A stretch of 12,537 nucleotides of DNA from JACRCE01 sp038043305 (GTDB taxonomy: Bacteria; Desulfobacterota; GWC2-55-46): assembly GCA_038043305.1 (NCBI GenBank), contig JBBTCG010000224.1, forward strand, positions 1 to 12,537. Direction: 5' to 3'. A program made the translations under genes and the position numbers. Shown here piece by piece: positions 1-7,149 of the stretch. The notes beneath the pieces are model-generated. The model saw only the letters and a program-made list of their open reading frames with translations, ran no database searches and was not told the DNA's origin. How positions within the stretch are numbered: the stretch's first letter is position 1; each line of letters starts with the position of its first letter.

Positions 1-394
1 CCCTTGCAACGGCGATCATAATGCCGATGATAAGAAATAATGAGCAGGTAAACCCGGCCAGAAGCGGCAGAGGGTCTATGAGTTCCCATGCTACAACTAT
101 CGCGAACACGATGGCCGTTGCCGCGAATCTCATGTAGTAGGTACGCGCGCCTGAAGTTGCCGCCTTTTCAGGGGTAAGCTCAAGGCAACGCCCTACAATC
201 CTTAAAAGCCATGTCATATTGACGGCGGCTATCATCCAACCTACGGCAAAACCAGTTGCCAGCCGACTGCCGAGAAGCAAGCCGACAACAACGGCTATCG
301 CGCCGCCCCAAATCGCCTTGAGCGCCCAGCCGCCCGCCGTTTTTGCGGTTCCGGGCTTGTTGTCATCGCCCTTTTCAGCGAGGTTATGAGACAT
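1..394 (-). CDS. atpI: ATP synthase subunit I-like membrane protein (AtpI), partial
   Basis: The gene starts at ATG 394 and runs off the left edge, so only about 131 N-terminal residues are visible. A short charged N-terminus (MSHNLAEKGDDNK) is followed by four likely membrane helices: about residues 26-43, 48-65, 88-105 and 108-128. These match the small four-helix AtpI (ATP synthase subunit I) family, which sits in the cytoplasmic membrane and assists F0 assembly or ion supply. The start overlaps the end of atpZ by 11 bases, so the two are probably translationally coupled. By the usual order in Desulfobacterota and relatives, atpB and atpE would be expected to the left, outside the window. 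The assignment rests on hydropathy, size and the atpZ neighbour rather than on catalytic residues. Confidence 0.75.
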   Translation of the reverse strand, partial: MSHNLAEKGDDNKPGTAKTAGGWALKAIWGGAIAVVVGLLLGSRLATGFAVGWMIAAVNMTWLLRIVGRCLELTPEKAATSGARTYYMRFAATAIVFAIVVAWELIDPLPLLAGFTCSLFLIIGIMIAVAR

Positions 395-614
395 ACTTTT
401 TCGTCTGCGTATGTATGTTCTTGAAGCCCGCCGCGACGCCGAAAAAGAGAAAGATTATCGTGAGCCACGGCTTTGTCGAAAAATACTTATCCAGATAGAT
501 GCCGATGATGAGGCCGATAAAGGTCGAGGCCACCATTGTAATGCCCATTGAGGCGAGCGTGGACACCCCCTTGAGCAGCCCGCTTGGGCCAATATCTTTT
601 TCAGGCTCAGGCAT
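384..614 (-). CDS. atpZ: AtpZ/AtpI-family F0F1-ATPase accessory protein
   Basis: This 76-residue protein has two membrane helices, about residues 20-41 and 49-66. They are joined by a loop with the family pattern G-x-x-x-G-x-x-x-D (GLIIGIYLDKYF, near residues 34-45), and the second helix is followed by a G-x-x-A-G-F turn. This matches the AtpZ family, small proteins encoded just ahead of atpI and the F0 genes. A role in Mg2+/Ca2+ uptake or ATPase assembly has been proposed for the family. The end overlaps the atpI start. The nearest purine-rich stretch (GGAAAGG on the minus strand, about 628-634) is rather far from ATG 614, so translation initiation may be weak. A sigma70-like promoter lies just upstream. 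Confidence 0.8.
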   Translation of the reverse strand: MPEPEKDIGPSGLLKGVSTLASMGITMVASTFIGLIIGIYLDKYFSTKPWLTIIFLFFGVAAGFKNIHTQTKKYVS

Positions 615-658
615 GGCGCATTATAGCGGCCTTTCCTTTCTATATTTTTATCTGCCGA

Positions 659-687
659 TTTTTAACATACGGGCATGGTAAAGTCAA
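659..687 (-). promoter_or_regulatory. Candidate sigma70 promoter for atpZ-atpI
   Basis: On the minus strand TTGACT (682-687) is separated by exactly 17 bases from TAAAAA (659-664). Transcription would begin near 652, giving a leader of about 38 bases before atpZ. The -35 matches consensus at 5 of 6 positions and the -10 at 4 of 6. Both boxes lie in the 132-base gap between the small cysteine-rich gene and atpZ. I saw nothing else supportable in that gap. Confidence 0.45.
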
Positions 688-746
688 TGGTTTTCCCATG
701 GCGTGTCCAGCCAAAGTGATTCCGTCCTCTTTTTGGAGTAAAGGGG

Positions 747-962
747 TTACGAGTCAAACGGCGGGCGATGGAGCGTGCATAGTTTGCAGACGTCTGGGTT
801 TGCCTCGATGGACAGCTTGCAAATCGCGATGGTTATCTCCATGCCGGATACCGGGCAGATAAATGTCTCGTTGTTTTTTTCGTCGTCCATGTCTGTATCG
901 TCCGTATGAGAATTCAAGTAATAATCCATGCGTCTTAGTCGTTGACTTGCGGGCAAAAACAC
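747..962 (-). CDS. Small four-cysteine protein of unknown function
   Basis: I do not recognise this 71-residue ORF. Its C-terminal half has four cysteines spaced C36-x11-C48-x10-C59-x2-C62, beginning FICPVSGMEI and ending CKLCTLHRPPFDS. This could bind zinc or a small Fe-S cluster. The N-terminal part is acidic, low in hydrophobics, and probably not conserved. Three in-frame ATGs are possible (962, 929, 890), none with a convincing ribosome binding site; 890 would keep the whole cysteine part in about 47 residues. It has the same orientation as atpZ-atpI and lies 132 bases upstream, divergent from the repressor at 1031. No membrane segment is visible. The clustered cysteines make it more likely real than a chance ORF. 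Confidence 0.45.
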   Translation of the reverse strand: MFLPASQRLRRMDYYLNSHTDDTDMDDEKNNETFICPVSGMEITIAICKLSIEANPDVCKLCTLHRPPFDS

Positions 963-970
963 ATTAGACT
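942..970 (+). promoter_or_regulatory. Candidate sigma70 promoter for the repressor gene
   Basis: TTGACT (942-947) and TAGACT (965-970) are separated by 17 bases and point towards the regulator at 1031. The predicted start near 977 gives a leader of about 54 bases that contains the palindrome at 1016-1028. The -35 overlaps the 5' end of the divergent small ORF if that ORF starts at 962. Confidence 0.4.
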
Positions 971-1015
971 TTATTCATTGACTGAGAGTCGCCGCGTTGC
1001 TGAAGGTACGATAAC

Positions 1016-1028
1016 TTAACAAAGTTAA
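1016..1028. promoter_or_regulatory. Palindrome TTAAC-AAA-GTTAA, candidate operator
   Basis: Perfect 5-base arms flank a 3-base centre and end two bases before the ATG of the HTH regulator. This placement, downstream of a plausible promoter and over the translation start, suits an autoregulatory operator. It also occupies the place where a Shine-Dalgarno sequence would be expected; the nearest purine stretch (GAAGG at 1002-1006) is too far from the start. Further GTTAAC or TTAAC words occur early in the gene, but not as symmetric pairs. Confidence 0.4.
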
Positions 1029-1030
1029 CA

Positions 1031-1828
1031 ATGTCAAGGAAAAAAATTAACAACGGCGCATCAGACCGTCGGAAGGCAAGCGTCGCAAGCAGGATAGGCA
1101 TTGTACGCGGTAGGCTTAATCGTGTTGAATTTGCAGCCTTATTGAACGTGTCGCCCGCCTACATAACCATGATTGAGCAGGGTAAGAGATCTCCTGGCGC
1201 GTCATTAACCGAGTTAATATGCCTGAAGTTCAGCGTTAACAGGGAGTGGCTTATTTCAGGCAAGGGGCTTATGCCTTCGCAGGTCTCAGCGCGGGCACAA
1301 TGGCCGCATGGCTCTGGTCTTGATGAAGGCATGTACGGCACGGTTGATGCCGTAGGCAATCAATACGCCAGGGCCGCAGAGCCGGTAATAGATTGGCGCG
1401 GCCTTGAGGCCGGGGACGGCACCCATGCGGGACATGAGCCGCAGGAGATGACTTCAGTCAACGTGTACAGGCTTGAGTTGTTAAAAGACCCGGATAATGA
1501 GCTCCTGCGCGCACCGGTTGATACGTTGATCGTTTCCGGGCTTATGGCAAAGGCTGGCCCGGTCGCCTTTAAGGTGTCGGATGCCGGCATGGGCGACACC
1601 ATAAGAGACGGCGCGATAGCCGGGATACAGTACAGGAATCTGTCGCTCCGCGACGGCGCGATATATATCGTAAGGACCGCAAGCGGAAGCGTCATAGTGC
1701 GGCGCATATTCAAGGGCAATAATGCGTTGATTATGAGGCCCGACAATCCGCAGTTTCCGGAGCTTACGGCGGGGGCGGGAGATGTGACGATTATCGGCAG
1801 GGTAGCATGGGTAATGCAGGCATTGTAA
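1031..1828 (+). CDS. CI/LexA-like transcriptional regulator: XRE HTH plus degenerate S24 domain
   Basis: This 265-residue protein is probably a DNA-binding repressor. Residues 21-80 form an XRE-type helix-turn-helix with FAALLNVSPAYITMIEQGKRSP and the typical end NREWLISGKG. A variable linker (about 85-145) leads to a C-terminal peptidase S24-like region (about 150-265). In active LexA/CI proteins the motif is G-D/N-S-M followed later by a catalytic Lys. Here the serine position reads D-A-G-M with Gly186, and the lysine position is Arg224 in VIVRR. Self-cleavage is therefore unlikely, and the domain may serve dimerisation or ligand sensing instead. No upstream in-frame start exists before the TGA at 1001. 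The start lacks a good ribosome binding site and abuts a palindrome, suggesting autoregulation. The target genes are unknown; the adjacent sugar-nucleotide gene 40 bases downstream could be co-transcribed. Confidence 0.85.
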   Translation: MSRKKINNGASDRRKASVASRIGIVRGRLNRVEFAALLNVSPAYITMIEQGKRSPGASLTELICLKFSVNREWLISGKGLMPSQVSARAQWPHGSGLDEGMYGTVDAVGNQYARAAEPVIDWRGLEAGDGTHAGHEPQEMTSVNVYRLELLKDPDNELLRAPVDTLIVSGLMAKAGPVAFKVSDAGMGDTIRDGAIAGIQYRNLSLRDGAIYIVRTASGSVIVRRIFKGNNALIMRPDNPQFPELTAGAGDVTIIGRVAWVMQAL

Positions 1829-1868
1829 GACGGGTATCGGTTATCGGCCTTGGAAGGGGGTATGCTGG

Positions 1869-4382
1869 ATGAAGAGCGTTATAATGGCCGGCGGATTCGG
1901 CACAAGATTGAGGCCGCTTACCAACAACCTGCCGAAACCTATGGTGGCAATGGCCAACAGGCCGATGATCGTGCACATCATAGAGCTTTTGAAGAACCAT
2001 TCGATTACAGATATTACCGCCCTTCTTTTTTTTCAGCCGGAGATGATAACCGCTCATCTCGGCAACGGGAAAGACCTTGGCGTTAACATTGATTACATAA
2101 CGGCGAACGTAGACCTCGGAACCGCCGGAAGCGTGGGTCTTGCCATGAGGAGATGGGAAGGCGAGGACAAGACCACGCTCGTCATAAGCGGGGACGTGCT
2201 TACCGATATAGACATCAATAAGGCGCTTGAGTTTCACGGGAAGTCAAAGGCCATCGCCACCATCGTCCTGACCCGCGTTGACAACCCCCTGTCATTCGGC
2301 ATAGTCATAACGGACAAGGACGGCAGGATCATTAGATTTCTTGAAAAACCGGGCTGGGGAGAGGTCTTCAGTGACACCATAAACACCGGTATCTATATAC
2401 TTGAAAAAGAGGTGCTTGAGTACATCCCGCAGGACAAGGAGTTCGACTTCAGCAAGGATCTGTTCCCGCGCCTTCTTGCCGACGGCAAGCCGCTGTACGG
2501 CTATGTAACCGAGGGGTACTGGAAGGACGTCGGAAGCCTTGAGGAGTACCGCGCCGCCAACATGGACATCCTCTCCGGCCGCGTCAATGTCCGCATACCC
2601 GGGGAAAAGATAAACGACAGGCGGATATGGATAGACTCAGGTTCGAGGATAGACTTCACGGCAAAGCTTGAAGGAACGGTCATAATAGGCGATAACTGCT
2701 CAGTCGCCGCGGACGCGAGGATAGTAAACTCCATTATCGGCTCCGGCACGGTCGTGGAAGAGGGCGCAACCATCATTGATTCCGTCCTATGGGATAACGT
2801 CAAGGTGGGAAGGCTTGCCGTCATGCAGGAGAGCGTAGTAAGCTCTTCAACCGAGATCGGCATCGGGGCGCATCTTGCAGAGGGGGTCATCATCAGCGAC
2901 CATTGCTCGATAGGGCGAGGGGCCACTATAAAGGCCAACGTAAAGGTATGGCCAAGAAAGACGGTTGAGGACGAGGCCACCCTTGCCTCAAGCCTTATAT
3001 GGGGGGAGAAGTGGTCAAGGCATATCTTCTCCACTTATGGCGTAACCGGCCTTGCCAATATAGAGATAACCCCTGAGTTTGCGGCAAAGCTCGGCGCGGC
3101 TTACGGCGCGTCGCTCCCCAAGGGCTCGTTCGTGTCAACGAGCAGGGACGCGCATAAGACGTCAAGGATGATAAACAGGGCCGTGATGACCGGCATACTC
3201 TCATCCGGCGTAAACGTGTACGACTACGGCGTAACGCCCATGCCGGTCTGCCGGTTCCTTGCAAGGGGCGGCTTGGAGATAGGCGGGATACACACGCGCA
3301 GGTCGCCCTTCGAGTCTCAGGTGCTTGACATGAAGTTCTTTGACAACAAGGGGCTTGACCTGCATCCCGGTTATGAAAAGTCGGTTGAGCGGCTCTTTTT
3401 CAGGGAGGACTTCGCAAGGATGCCGATGGACGAGACCGGGGAGATGTCATTTCCCATACACGGCTTTGAGCGTTATCAGAACGGCTTCATGTCCACGGTA
3501 GACGCAGGGGTCATTAAAAAGGCGGCCTTCAAGCTCGTGCTCGACTACTCCTACGGCTCTTCATCGCGCATATTTCCGTCCATACTCGGGGCGCTGAACT
3601 GCGACGTAATCGCGCTCAACGCCAACCTCGACGGCTCAAAGACCACAAAAACCGCCGAGGAGTTTCAAAGGGCGCTCGACCAGCTTTCATCAATAGTCAG
3701 GTCATTGAAGGCCGACCTCGGCGTGCTCCTTGACGCCGGAGGGGAAAAGATATTTATCGTTGACGACACCGGCGAGATACTCGACGGCGACACCGCCCTG
3801 AACATGGTTACGCTCCTTGCGCTAAAGTGCCACAGGGACGACGTGAGGAAGGGGGCGGTGGCTGTGCCCGTCGTCGCCTCCCGCGCCATTGACAAGCTTG
3901 CCCAGATATACGGCTTTACCGTGAAGCGCACCAAGACGAGCGCGAGGGGACTGATGGAGGCCGCATCCGACGGCGAGACGCTCCTTGTGGGCGAGCCGAC
4001 CGGAGGCTTCATATTTCCGCAGTTTCAGCCGAACTTCGACGGCATGTACGCGATAGTGAAGATATTGGAGATGCTTGCCCGGCAGCAGACGAAGCTGCAT
4101 AGGCTCATAAGGGAGATGCCGCCGAGCATCATCGTGAAGGAGAAGGTTACGTGCCCGTTCGAGAACAAGGGCACGGTGATGAGGCGCCTGTCCGAGGACG
4201 TTGAGGGTCTTAGCACGATGGCCATTGACGGCATAAAGATAAACTTCGGAGAGGACTGGCTTGTGGCCTATCCGAGTCAGGATCAGCCCTACTTTCACAT
4301 CATTGCCGAGGCCGCTACCGAGCGCGAGGCAATGTCGCTCGTAACGAGATACGTTGAGAAGATAAAGAAATGGCAGGTATGA
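1869..4382 (+). CDS. Mannose-1-phosphate guanylyltransferase-type nucleotidyltransferase fused to a degenerate phosphomannomutase domain
   Basis: This 837-residue protein has three parts. Residues 1-235 are a nucleotidyltransferase with the signature GGFGTRLRPLT (8-18), then PKP (22-24), an SGDV motif (107-110) and WKDVG (218-222). It should transfer NMP to a hexose 1-phosphate, most likely GTP plus mannose 1-phosphate to GDP-mannose. Residues about 250-370 are left-handed beta-helix hexapeptide repeats. Residues about 385-837 follow the PGM/PMM fold, but the phosphoserine loop TASHNP is replaced by TRRSPF (Arg478 at the Ser position). The metal loop DGDADR reads DAGGEK (622-627), and the sugar loop reads GEPTGG (708-713). 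The mutase half is therefore probably inactive. Fusions of this architecture are known in Desulfobacterota and cyanobacteria. AGGGGG lies about 10 bases before the ATG. Sugar specificity cannot be settled by eye. Confidence 0.88.
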   Translation: MKSVIMAGGFGTRLRPLTNNLPKPMVAMANRPMIVHIIELLKNHSITDITALLFFQPEMITAHLGNGKDLGVNIDYITANVDLGTAGSVGLAMRRWEGEDKTTLVISGDVLTDIDINKALEFHGKSKAIATIVLTRVDNPLSFGIVITDKDGRIIRFLEKPGWGEVFSDTINTGIYILEKEVLEYIPQDKEFDFSKDLFPRLLADGKPLYGYVTEGYWKDVGSLEEYRAANMDILSGRVNVRIPGEKINDRRIWIDSGSRIDFTAKLEGTVIIGDNCSVAADARIVNSIIGSGTVVEEGATIIDSVLWDNVKVGRLAVMQESVVSSSTEIGIGAHLAEGVIISDHCSIGRGATIKANVKVWPRKTVEDEATLASSLIWGEKWSRHIFSTYGVTGLANIEITPEFAAKLGAAYGASLPKGSFVSTSRDAHKTSRMINRAVMTGILSSGVNVYDYGVTPMPVCRFLARGGLEIGGIHTRRSPFESQVLDMKFFDNKGLDLHPGYEKSVERLFFREDFARMPMDETGEMSFPIHGFERYQNGFMSTVDAGVIKKAAFKLVLDYSYGSSSRIFPSILGALNCDVIALNANLDGSKTTKTAEEFQRALDQLSSIVRSLKADLGVLLDAGGEKIFIVDDTGEILDGDTALNMVTLLALKCHRDDVRKGAVAVPVVASRAIDKLAQIYGFTVKRTKTSARGLMEAASDGETLLVGEPTGGFIFPQFQPNFDGMYAIVKILEMLARQQTKLHRLIREMPPSIIVKEKVTCPFENKGTVMRRLSEDVEGLSTMAIDGIKINFGEDWLVAYPSQDQPYFHIIAEAATEREAMSLVTRYVEKIKKWQV

Positions 4383-4389
4383 CATCGGT

Positions 4390-5028
4390 ATGATGAAAAC
4401 GCTTACGGTAGGGGCATTGGAGGTCAACTGCTACATCCTCTCTGATGATTCAAGCAAGGAGGCCGTTATAATAGACCCAGGGGCCGACGCCGAGGCAATA
4501 ATGGACGTCGTGAAAAAAAACGGACTCAAGGTCAGGTGGGTCGTCAATACGCACGGACATTTTGATCACGTCGGGGCCGACGAGGTGCTCAGACAGCGGC
4601 TTGGGTGCCCCGTGGCCATACACGGCGAGGACGTGGACATGCTTTTAGAGGCGCATGAGCACGGCGTCATATTCGGCGTAAAGACCGAGGCGCAGCGCGC
4701 CCCTGACGTTATACTTGAAGACGGCTTTAAGCTAAGCGCGGGCAGTATCACGCTCAGGGTTATCCATACGCCGGGGCATACACGCGGCGGGGTTTGTCTC
4801 TATGACGAATCAGGCGGGCGGCTCTTTACCGGCGATACGCTCTTTGCCGGAAGCGTCGGCAGGACTGATCTGACCGGCGGCTCGTTCGCCGTAATAATGG
4901 ATTCGATACGCAACAAGATACTGTTGCTTGGCCGCTCCGTTAAGGTCTATCCCGGACACGGCGACGCGACGACCATAGGCAAAGAGGAGAAGACGAATCC
5001 ATATATAACCGGGGAGGCCGTCGGTTGA
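4390..5028 (+). CDS. MBL-fold metallo-hydrolase, glyoxalase II-like
   Basis: This 212-residue cytoplasmic protein has all metal-binding motifs of the metallo-beta-lactamase fold: H55-x-H57-x-D59-H60 (THGHFDH), H130 in TPGH, D149 in GDT and H190 in YPGH. It is a compact glyoxalase II-like hydrolase without the extra C-terminal domain of true GloB. Members of this family hydrolyse thioesters or related substrates such as S-lactoylglutathione; the substrate here is not evident. It starts 7 bases after the nucleotidyltransferase stop, with ATGATG allowing either of two starts. Its stop overlaps the TTG start of coaBC by 4 bases, so it belongs to the same operon. The site looks complete, and an active enzyme with two bound metals is expected. 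Confidence 0.85.
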   Translation: MMKTLTVGALEVNCYILSDDSSKEAVIIDPGADAEAIMDVVKKNGLKVRWVVNTHGHFDHVGADEVLRQRLGCPVAIHGEDVDMLLEAHEHGVIFGVKTEAQRAPDVILEDGFKLSAGSITLRVIHTPGHTRGGVCLYDESGGRLFTGDTLFAGSVGRTDLTGGSFAVIMDSIRNKILLLGRSVKVYPGHGDATTIGKEEKTNPYITGEAVG

Positions 5029-6209
5029 TAATAAAGGATAAGAGGATAGTCTTGGGCGTTGCCGGCGCCATATCCGCGTACAAGGCGCTTGAGCTTGTCC
5101 GGCTGCTTGTCAAGGCCGAGGCTCTGGTTTGGCCCGTGATGACCCGCTCCGCAGGGGAGTTCATAACGCCTTTGAGCCTTTCAACGCTTGCGAAGAATCC
5201 GGTCTGTACCTCTCTTTTCGAACAGGGAAGCGGCTCTTCTATCGGCCATATCGAACTGGCGCAAAAGTCCGACCTCATCATCGTTGCCCCGGCAACGGCC
5301 AACGTCATCGGGAAGATAGCATCAGGCATTGCCGACGACCCGCTGACCACGATAATAATGGCCGCAGCATGCCCCGTGCTTATCGCGCCTTCCATGAACG
5401 ATCGCATGTGGGAAAACCCCATTGTAAAGGGTAACGTCGAAAAGCTCATATCCATTGGCTATAAGTTCGTCGGCCCCGGCGAGGGTGCGCTTGCGTGCGG
5501 CAGCGTGGGCAGGGGCAGACTTGCCGGGGCAGATGAGATAGTCGAGGCCGCGCGCGAGGCCATGACGCAAAAGGACTTGAAGGGCGAAAAGGCGCTTGTT
5601 ACGGCCGGGCCTACAAGAGAGGCCATAGACCCGGTGCGTTTCGTGTCCAACGCCTCGTCCGGCAGGATGGGCTATGCCCTTGCAAGGGCGGCCAAAAGAA
5701 GGGGCGCTGAGGTCGTGCTCATAAGCGGGCCCACATATTTGCCAATGCCCGCAGGTATAACCTACGTGCCCGTTGCAACCGCAGAGGAGATGAACGAGGC
5801 GGGGCTAAGGTACTTTCCGCAGTCCACTCTCGTGATAATGGCAGCGGCAATATCCGATTACAGGCCGAAAAAGAGCTATTCTCAAAAGGTCAAGAAGGAC
5901 GCAAGCACGCTAAACGTGGAGCTTGAAAGGACACAGGACGTATTGAAGCAGATGGGCGGAAAAAAGAAAAATCAGTTCCTCGTCGGCTTCGCGCTGGAGA
6001 CTGAAAACCTTGAGGAGAACGCAAGGAAGAAACTTAAAGACAAGAACCTCGACATGGTGGTTGCAAACGGGCCTGCGGGCCTTGCCGGCGCGACGAACGA
6101 GGTGCTTATAATCAACAGGGAGGGCGCTCTTGAACATGTGCCCTTTCTTGACAAGGACGAGATAGCGGACAGGATACTGGACAGGGTGGTAAGGCTCAAG
6201 TCGCGGTGA
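5025..6209 (+). CDS. coaBC: Bifunctional phosphopantothenoylcysteine decarboxylase / phosphopantothenate-cysteine ligase
   Basis: This 394-residue enzyme performs two steps of coenzyme A synthesis: it joins 4'-phosphopantothenate to cysteine (CoaB) and decarboxylates the product (CoaC). The N-terminal flavoprotein half has the catalytic His75 (SIGHIEL), Asn125 in PSMN and Cys158 in LACGSVGRGRL. These are the same positions as in the E. coli enzyme. The CoaB half starts near residue 188 with LVTAGPTREAIDP and SNASSGRMGYALA, then has AAISDYRP (274-281) and the lysine-rich KVKK (288-291). The start is TTG 5025, overlapping the TGA of the MBL gene (TTGA); GGGGAGG at 5011-5017 is well placed for it. 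All key residues are present, so the enzyme should be functional. Confidence 0.95.
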   Translation: MIIKDKRIVLGVAGAISAYKALELVRLLVKAEALVWPVMTRSAGEFITPLSLSTLAKNPVCTSLFEQGSGSSIGHIELAQKSDLIIVAPATANVIGKIASGIADDPLTTIIMAAACPVLIAPSMNDRMWENPIVKGNVEKLISIGYKFVGPGEGALACGSVGRGRLAGADEIVEAAREAMTQKDLKGEKALVTAGPTREAIDPVRFVSNASSGRMGYALARAAKRRGAEVVLISGPTYLPMPAGITYVPVATAEEMNEAGLRYFPQSTLVIMAAAISDYRPKKSYSQKVKKDASTLNVELERTQDVLKQMGGKKKNQFLVGFALETENLEENARKKLKDKNLDMVVANGPAGLAGATNEVLIINREGALEHVPFLDKDEIADRILDRVVRLKSR

Positions 6210-6221
6210 GGCAGCCCTGAA

Positions 6222-7106
6222 TCAGAGTGCTACCTTGGCGAGTTCCGCGTCAAGCGCCTCTTCCCATGCGAGGCCGGCTTTTTTCATGCCCCTCAGACGT
6301 TTTCGCGCGGCGGAGGCAAAGGCAAGGCTCTGTCTGCCAATGGGGTCTTTTCTGAGGCACCGCGCCTTGAGCGGAGACTCAAGGAGTTCCATTATGGCGT
6401 CAAGAGAGTTGTTGAAGTACAACTCCCTTTCTTGTTTGTGAAGCGACCATCTTGACGCGGCGGAGAGCAGGTCGAGCATCCTGTGCCAGTGCTTCATCCT
6501 ATGGATGCTCATGATGCTTGAGAATATGGTTTTATTCGTTCTAAAGGAGAGAGGGGCGTCTTCTATTGTCGCGTTCAGGAGGGCGTCGTTGTCGGATGCG
6601 GCCGTTGCCGCGATCCTTTTCGGCAGACGCCAGACACGTTTATCGGCCAAGGCGTCGAACCGCATCTCCCAGTAGACGTGCCTAAGAGTCCTTGCGGAGA
6701 ACGAGCGAAGCATCCTTTCAGGGATGAAGTGATTGTGAGCCACGGTGTCGGCCGCAAGGTGAGCGAGATACCCGTAAGCAAACGCCCTTTGAGAGCCGGT
6801 CTTTGCGTTTTTCAGGAGGGCAAAACCGGCCTTCCAGTTATGGCAGTGTTTCAACTCCTCGACGAGGTTTTTGCCGACTATGATATCCGCGCTTATGTTG
6901 CCGTAAAGGAAGTCATAAGGGAAATGCTCCATGAGCGATCTGACCGGGGCTGAGACGGTTGAGGCGTTATTGAGCGCCGTGAGCGCGAGTTCGAGGTGCG
7001 TCGCCGGTCCCCACGCATGGGCAACATCCGGCATGACGAGCAGAACTACAAGAAGGACGACCGCTGTCAAGACCATAAAAATATGGTACAGCAAGGCCCT
7101 TGACAT
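6222..7106 (-). CDS. Secreted zinc-dependent phospholipase C-like protein
   Basis: This 294-residue protein starts with a hydrophobic signal sequence (about 5-25) and a signal peptidase I-like site AHA|W (29-32). Mature residue one would be Trp32, as in zinc-dependent bacterial phospholipase C, where the N-terminal Trp binds zinc. Further likely ligands are H37, D74 (GNISADI), H87/H89, H116 and D120 (YGYLAHLAADTVAHNH), H124/H126, and H143 with E147 (HVYWEMRFD). This fits the Zn_dep_PLPC family (phospholipase C/S1-P1 nuclease fold). The C-terminal third is basic and helical, with no recognised domain. It is convergent with coaBC, with a 12-base gap and no terminator visible. The ribosome binding site at ATG 7106 is weak; ATG at residue 11 is an alternative that still leaves a signal peptide. 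The true substrate is unknown. Confidence 0.75.
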   Translation of the reverse strand: MSRALLYHIFMVLTAVVLLVVLLVMPDVAHAWGPATHLELALTALNNASTVSAPVRSLMEHFPYDFLYGNISADIIVGKNLVEELKHCHNWKAGFALLKNAKTGSQRAFAYGYLAHLAADTVAHNHFIPERMLRSFSARTLRHVYWEMRFDALADKRVWRLPKRIAATAASDNDALLNATIEDAPLSFRTNKTIFSSIMSIHRMKHWHRMLDLLSAASRWSLHKQERELYFNNSLDAIMELLESPLKARCLRKDPIGRQSLAFASAARKRLRGMKKAGLAWEEALDAELAKVAL

Positions 7107-7118
7107 GTAAAGGCAAAA

Positions 7119-7139
7119 GGGTTCACGGTTCAGGGTTCA
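7119..7139. repeat. Three tandem copies of heptamer (G/C)GGTTCA
   Basis: GGGTTCA, CGGTTCA and GGGTTCA follow each other directly in the 43-base gap between the divergent phospholipase-like and UDG-like genes. Short heptamer arrays of this kind occur between genes in some bacterial genomes and may vary in copy number. Here the array fills half of the divergent spacer and lies just ahead of both start codons. Confidence 0.6.
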
Positions 7140-7149
7140 TGGCAGTTAT

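Noticed and set aside
620..625. TATAAT on the minus strand just before atpZ
   Set aside because: It would place the transcription start at or inside the atpZ start codon, and there is no -35 at the right spacing; the promoter at 659-687 is better.
2501..3034. Long open frame on the minus strand inside the nucleotidyltransferase gene
   Set aside because: It lies antisense to a strongly recognised coding region and its translation shows no family motif; it is a shadow of codon use.
3822..4427. 201-codon minus-strand frame over the end of the nucleotidyltransferase and start of the MBL gene
   Set aside because: It spans two well-supported plus-strand genes and has no recognisable motif.
7063..7092. 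Imperfect inverted repeat ACCATA-AAAA-TATGGT with GCTGT/ACAGC outer arms
   Set aside because: It lies within the signal-peptide coding part of the phospholipase-like gene and can be explained by codon choice; too weak for a site call.
7100..7105. Perfect TTGACA -35 box on the plus strand before the UDG-like gene
   Set aside because: No acceptable -10 is found 16-18 bases downstream, where the heptamer repeat lies.
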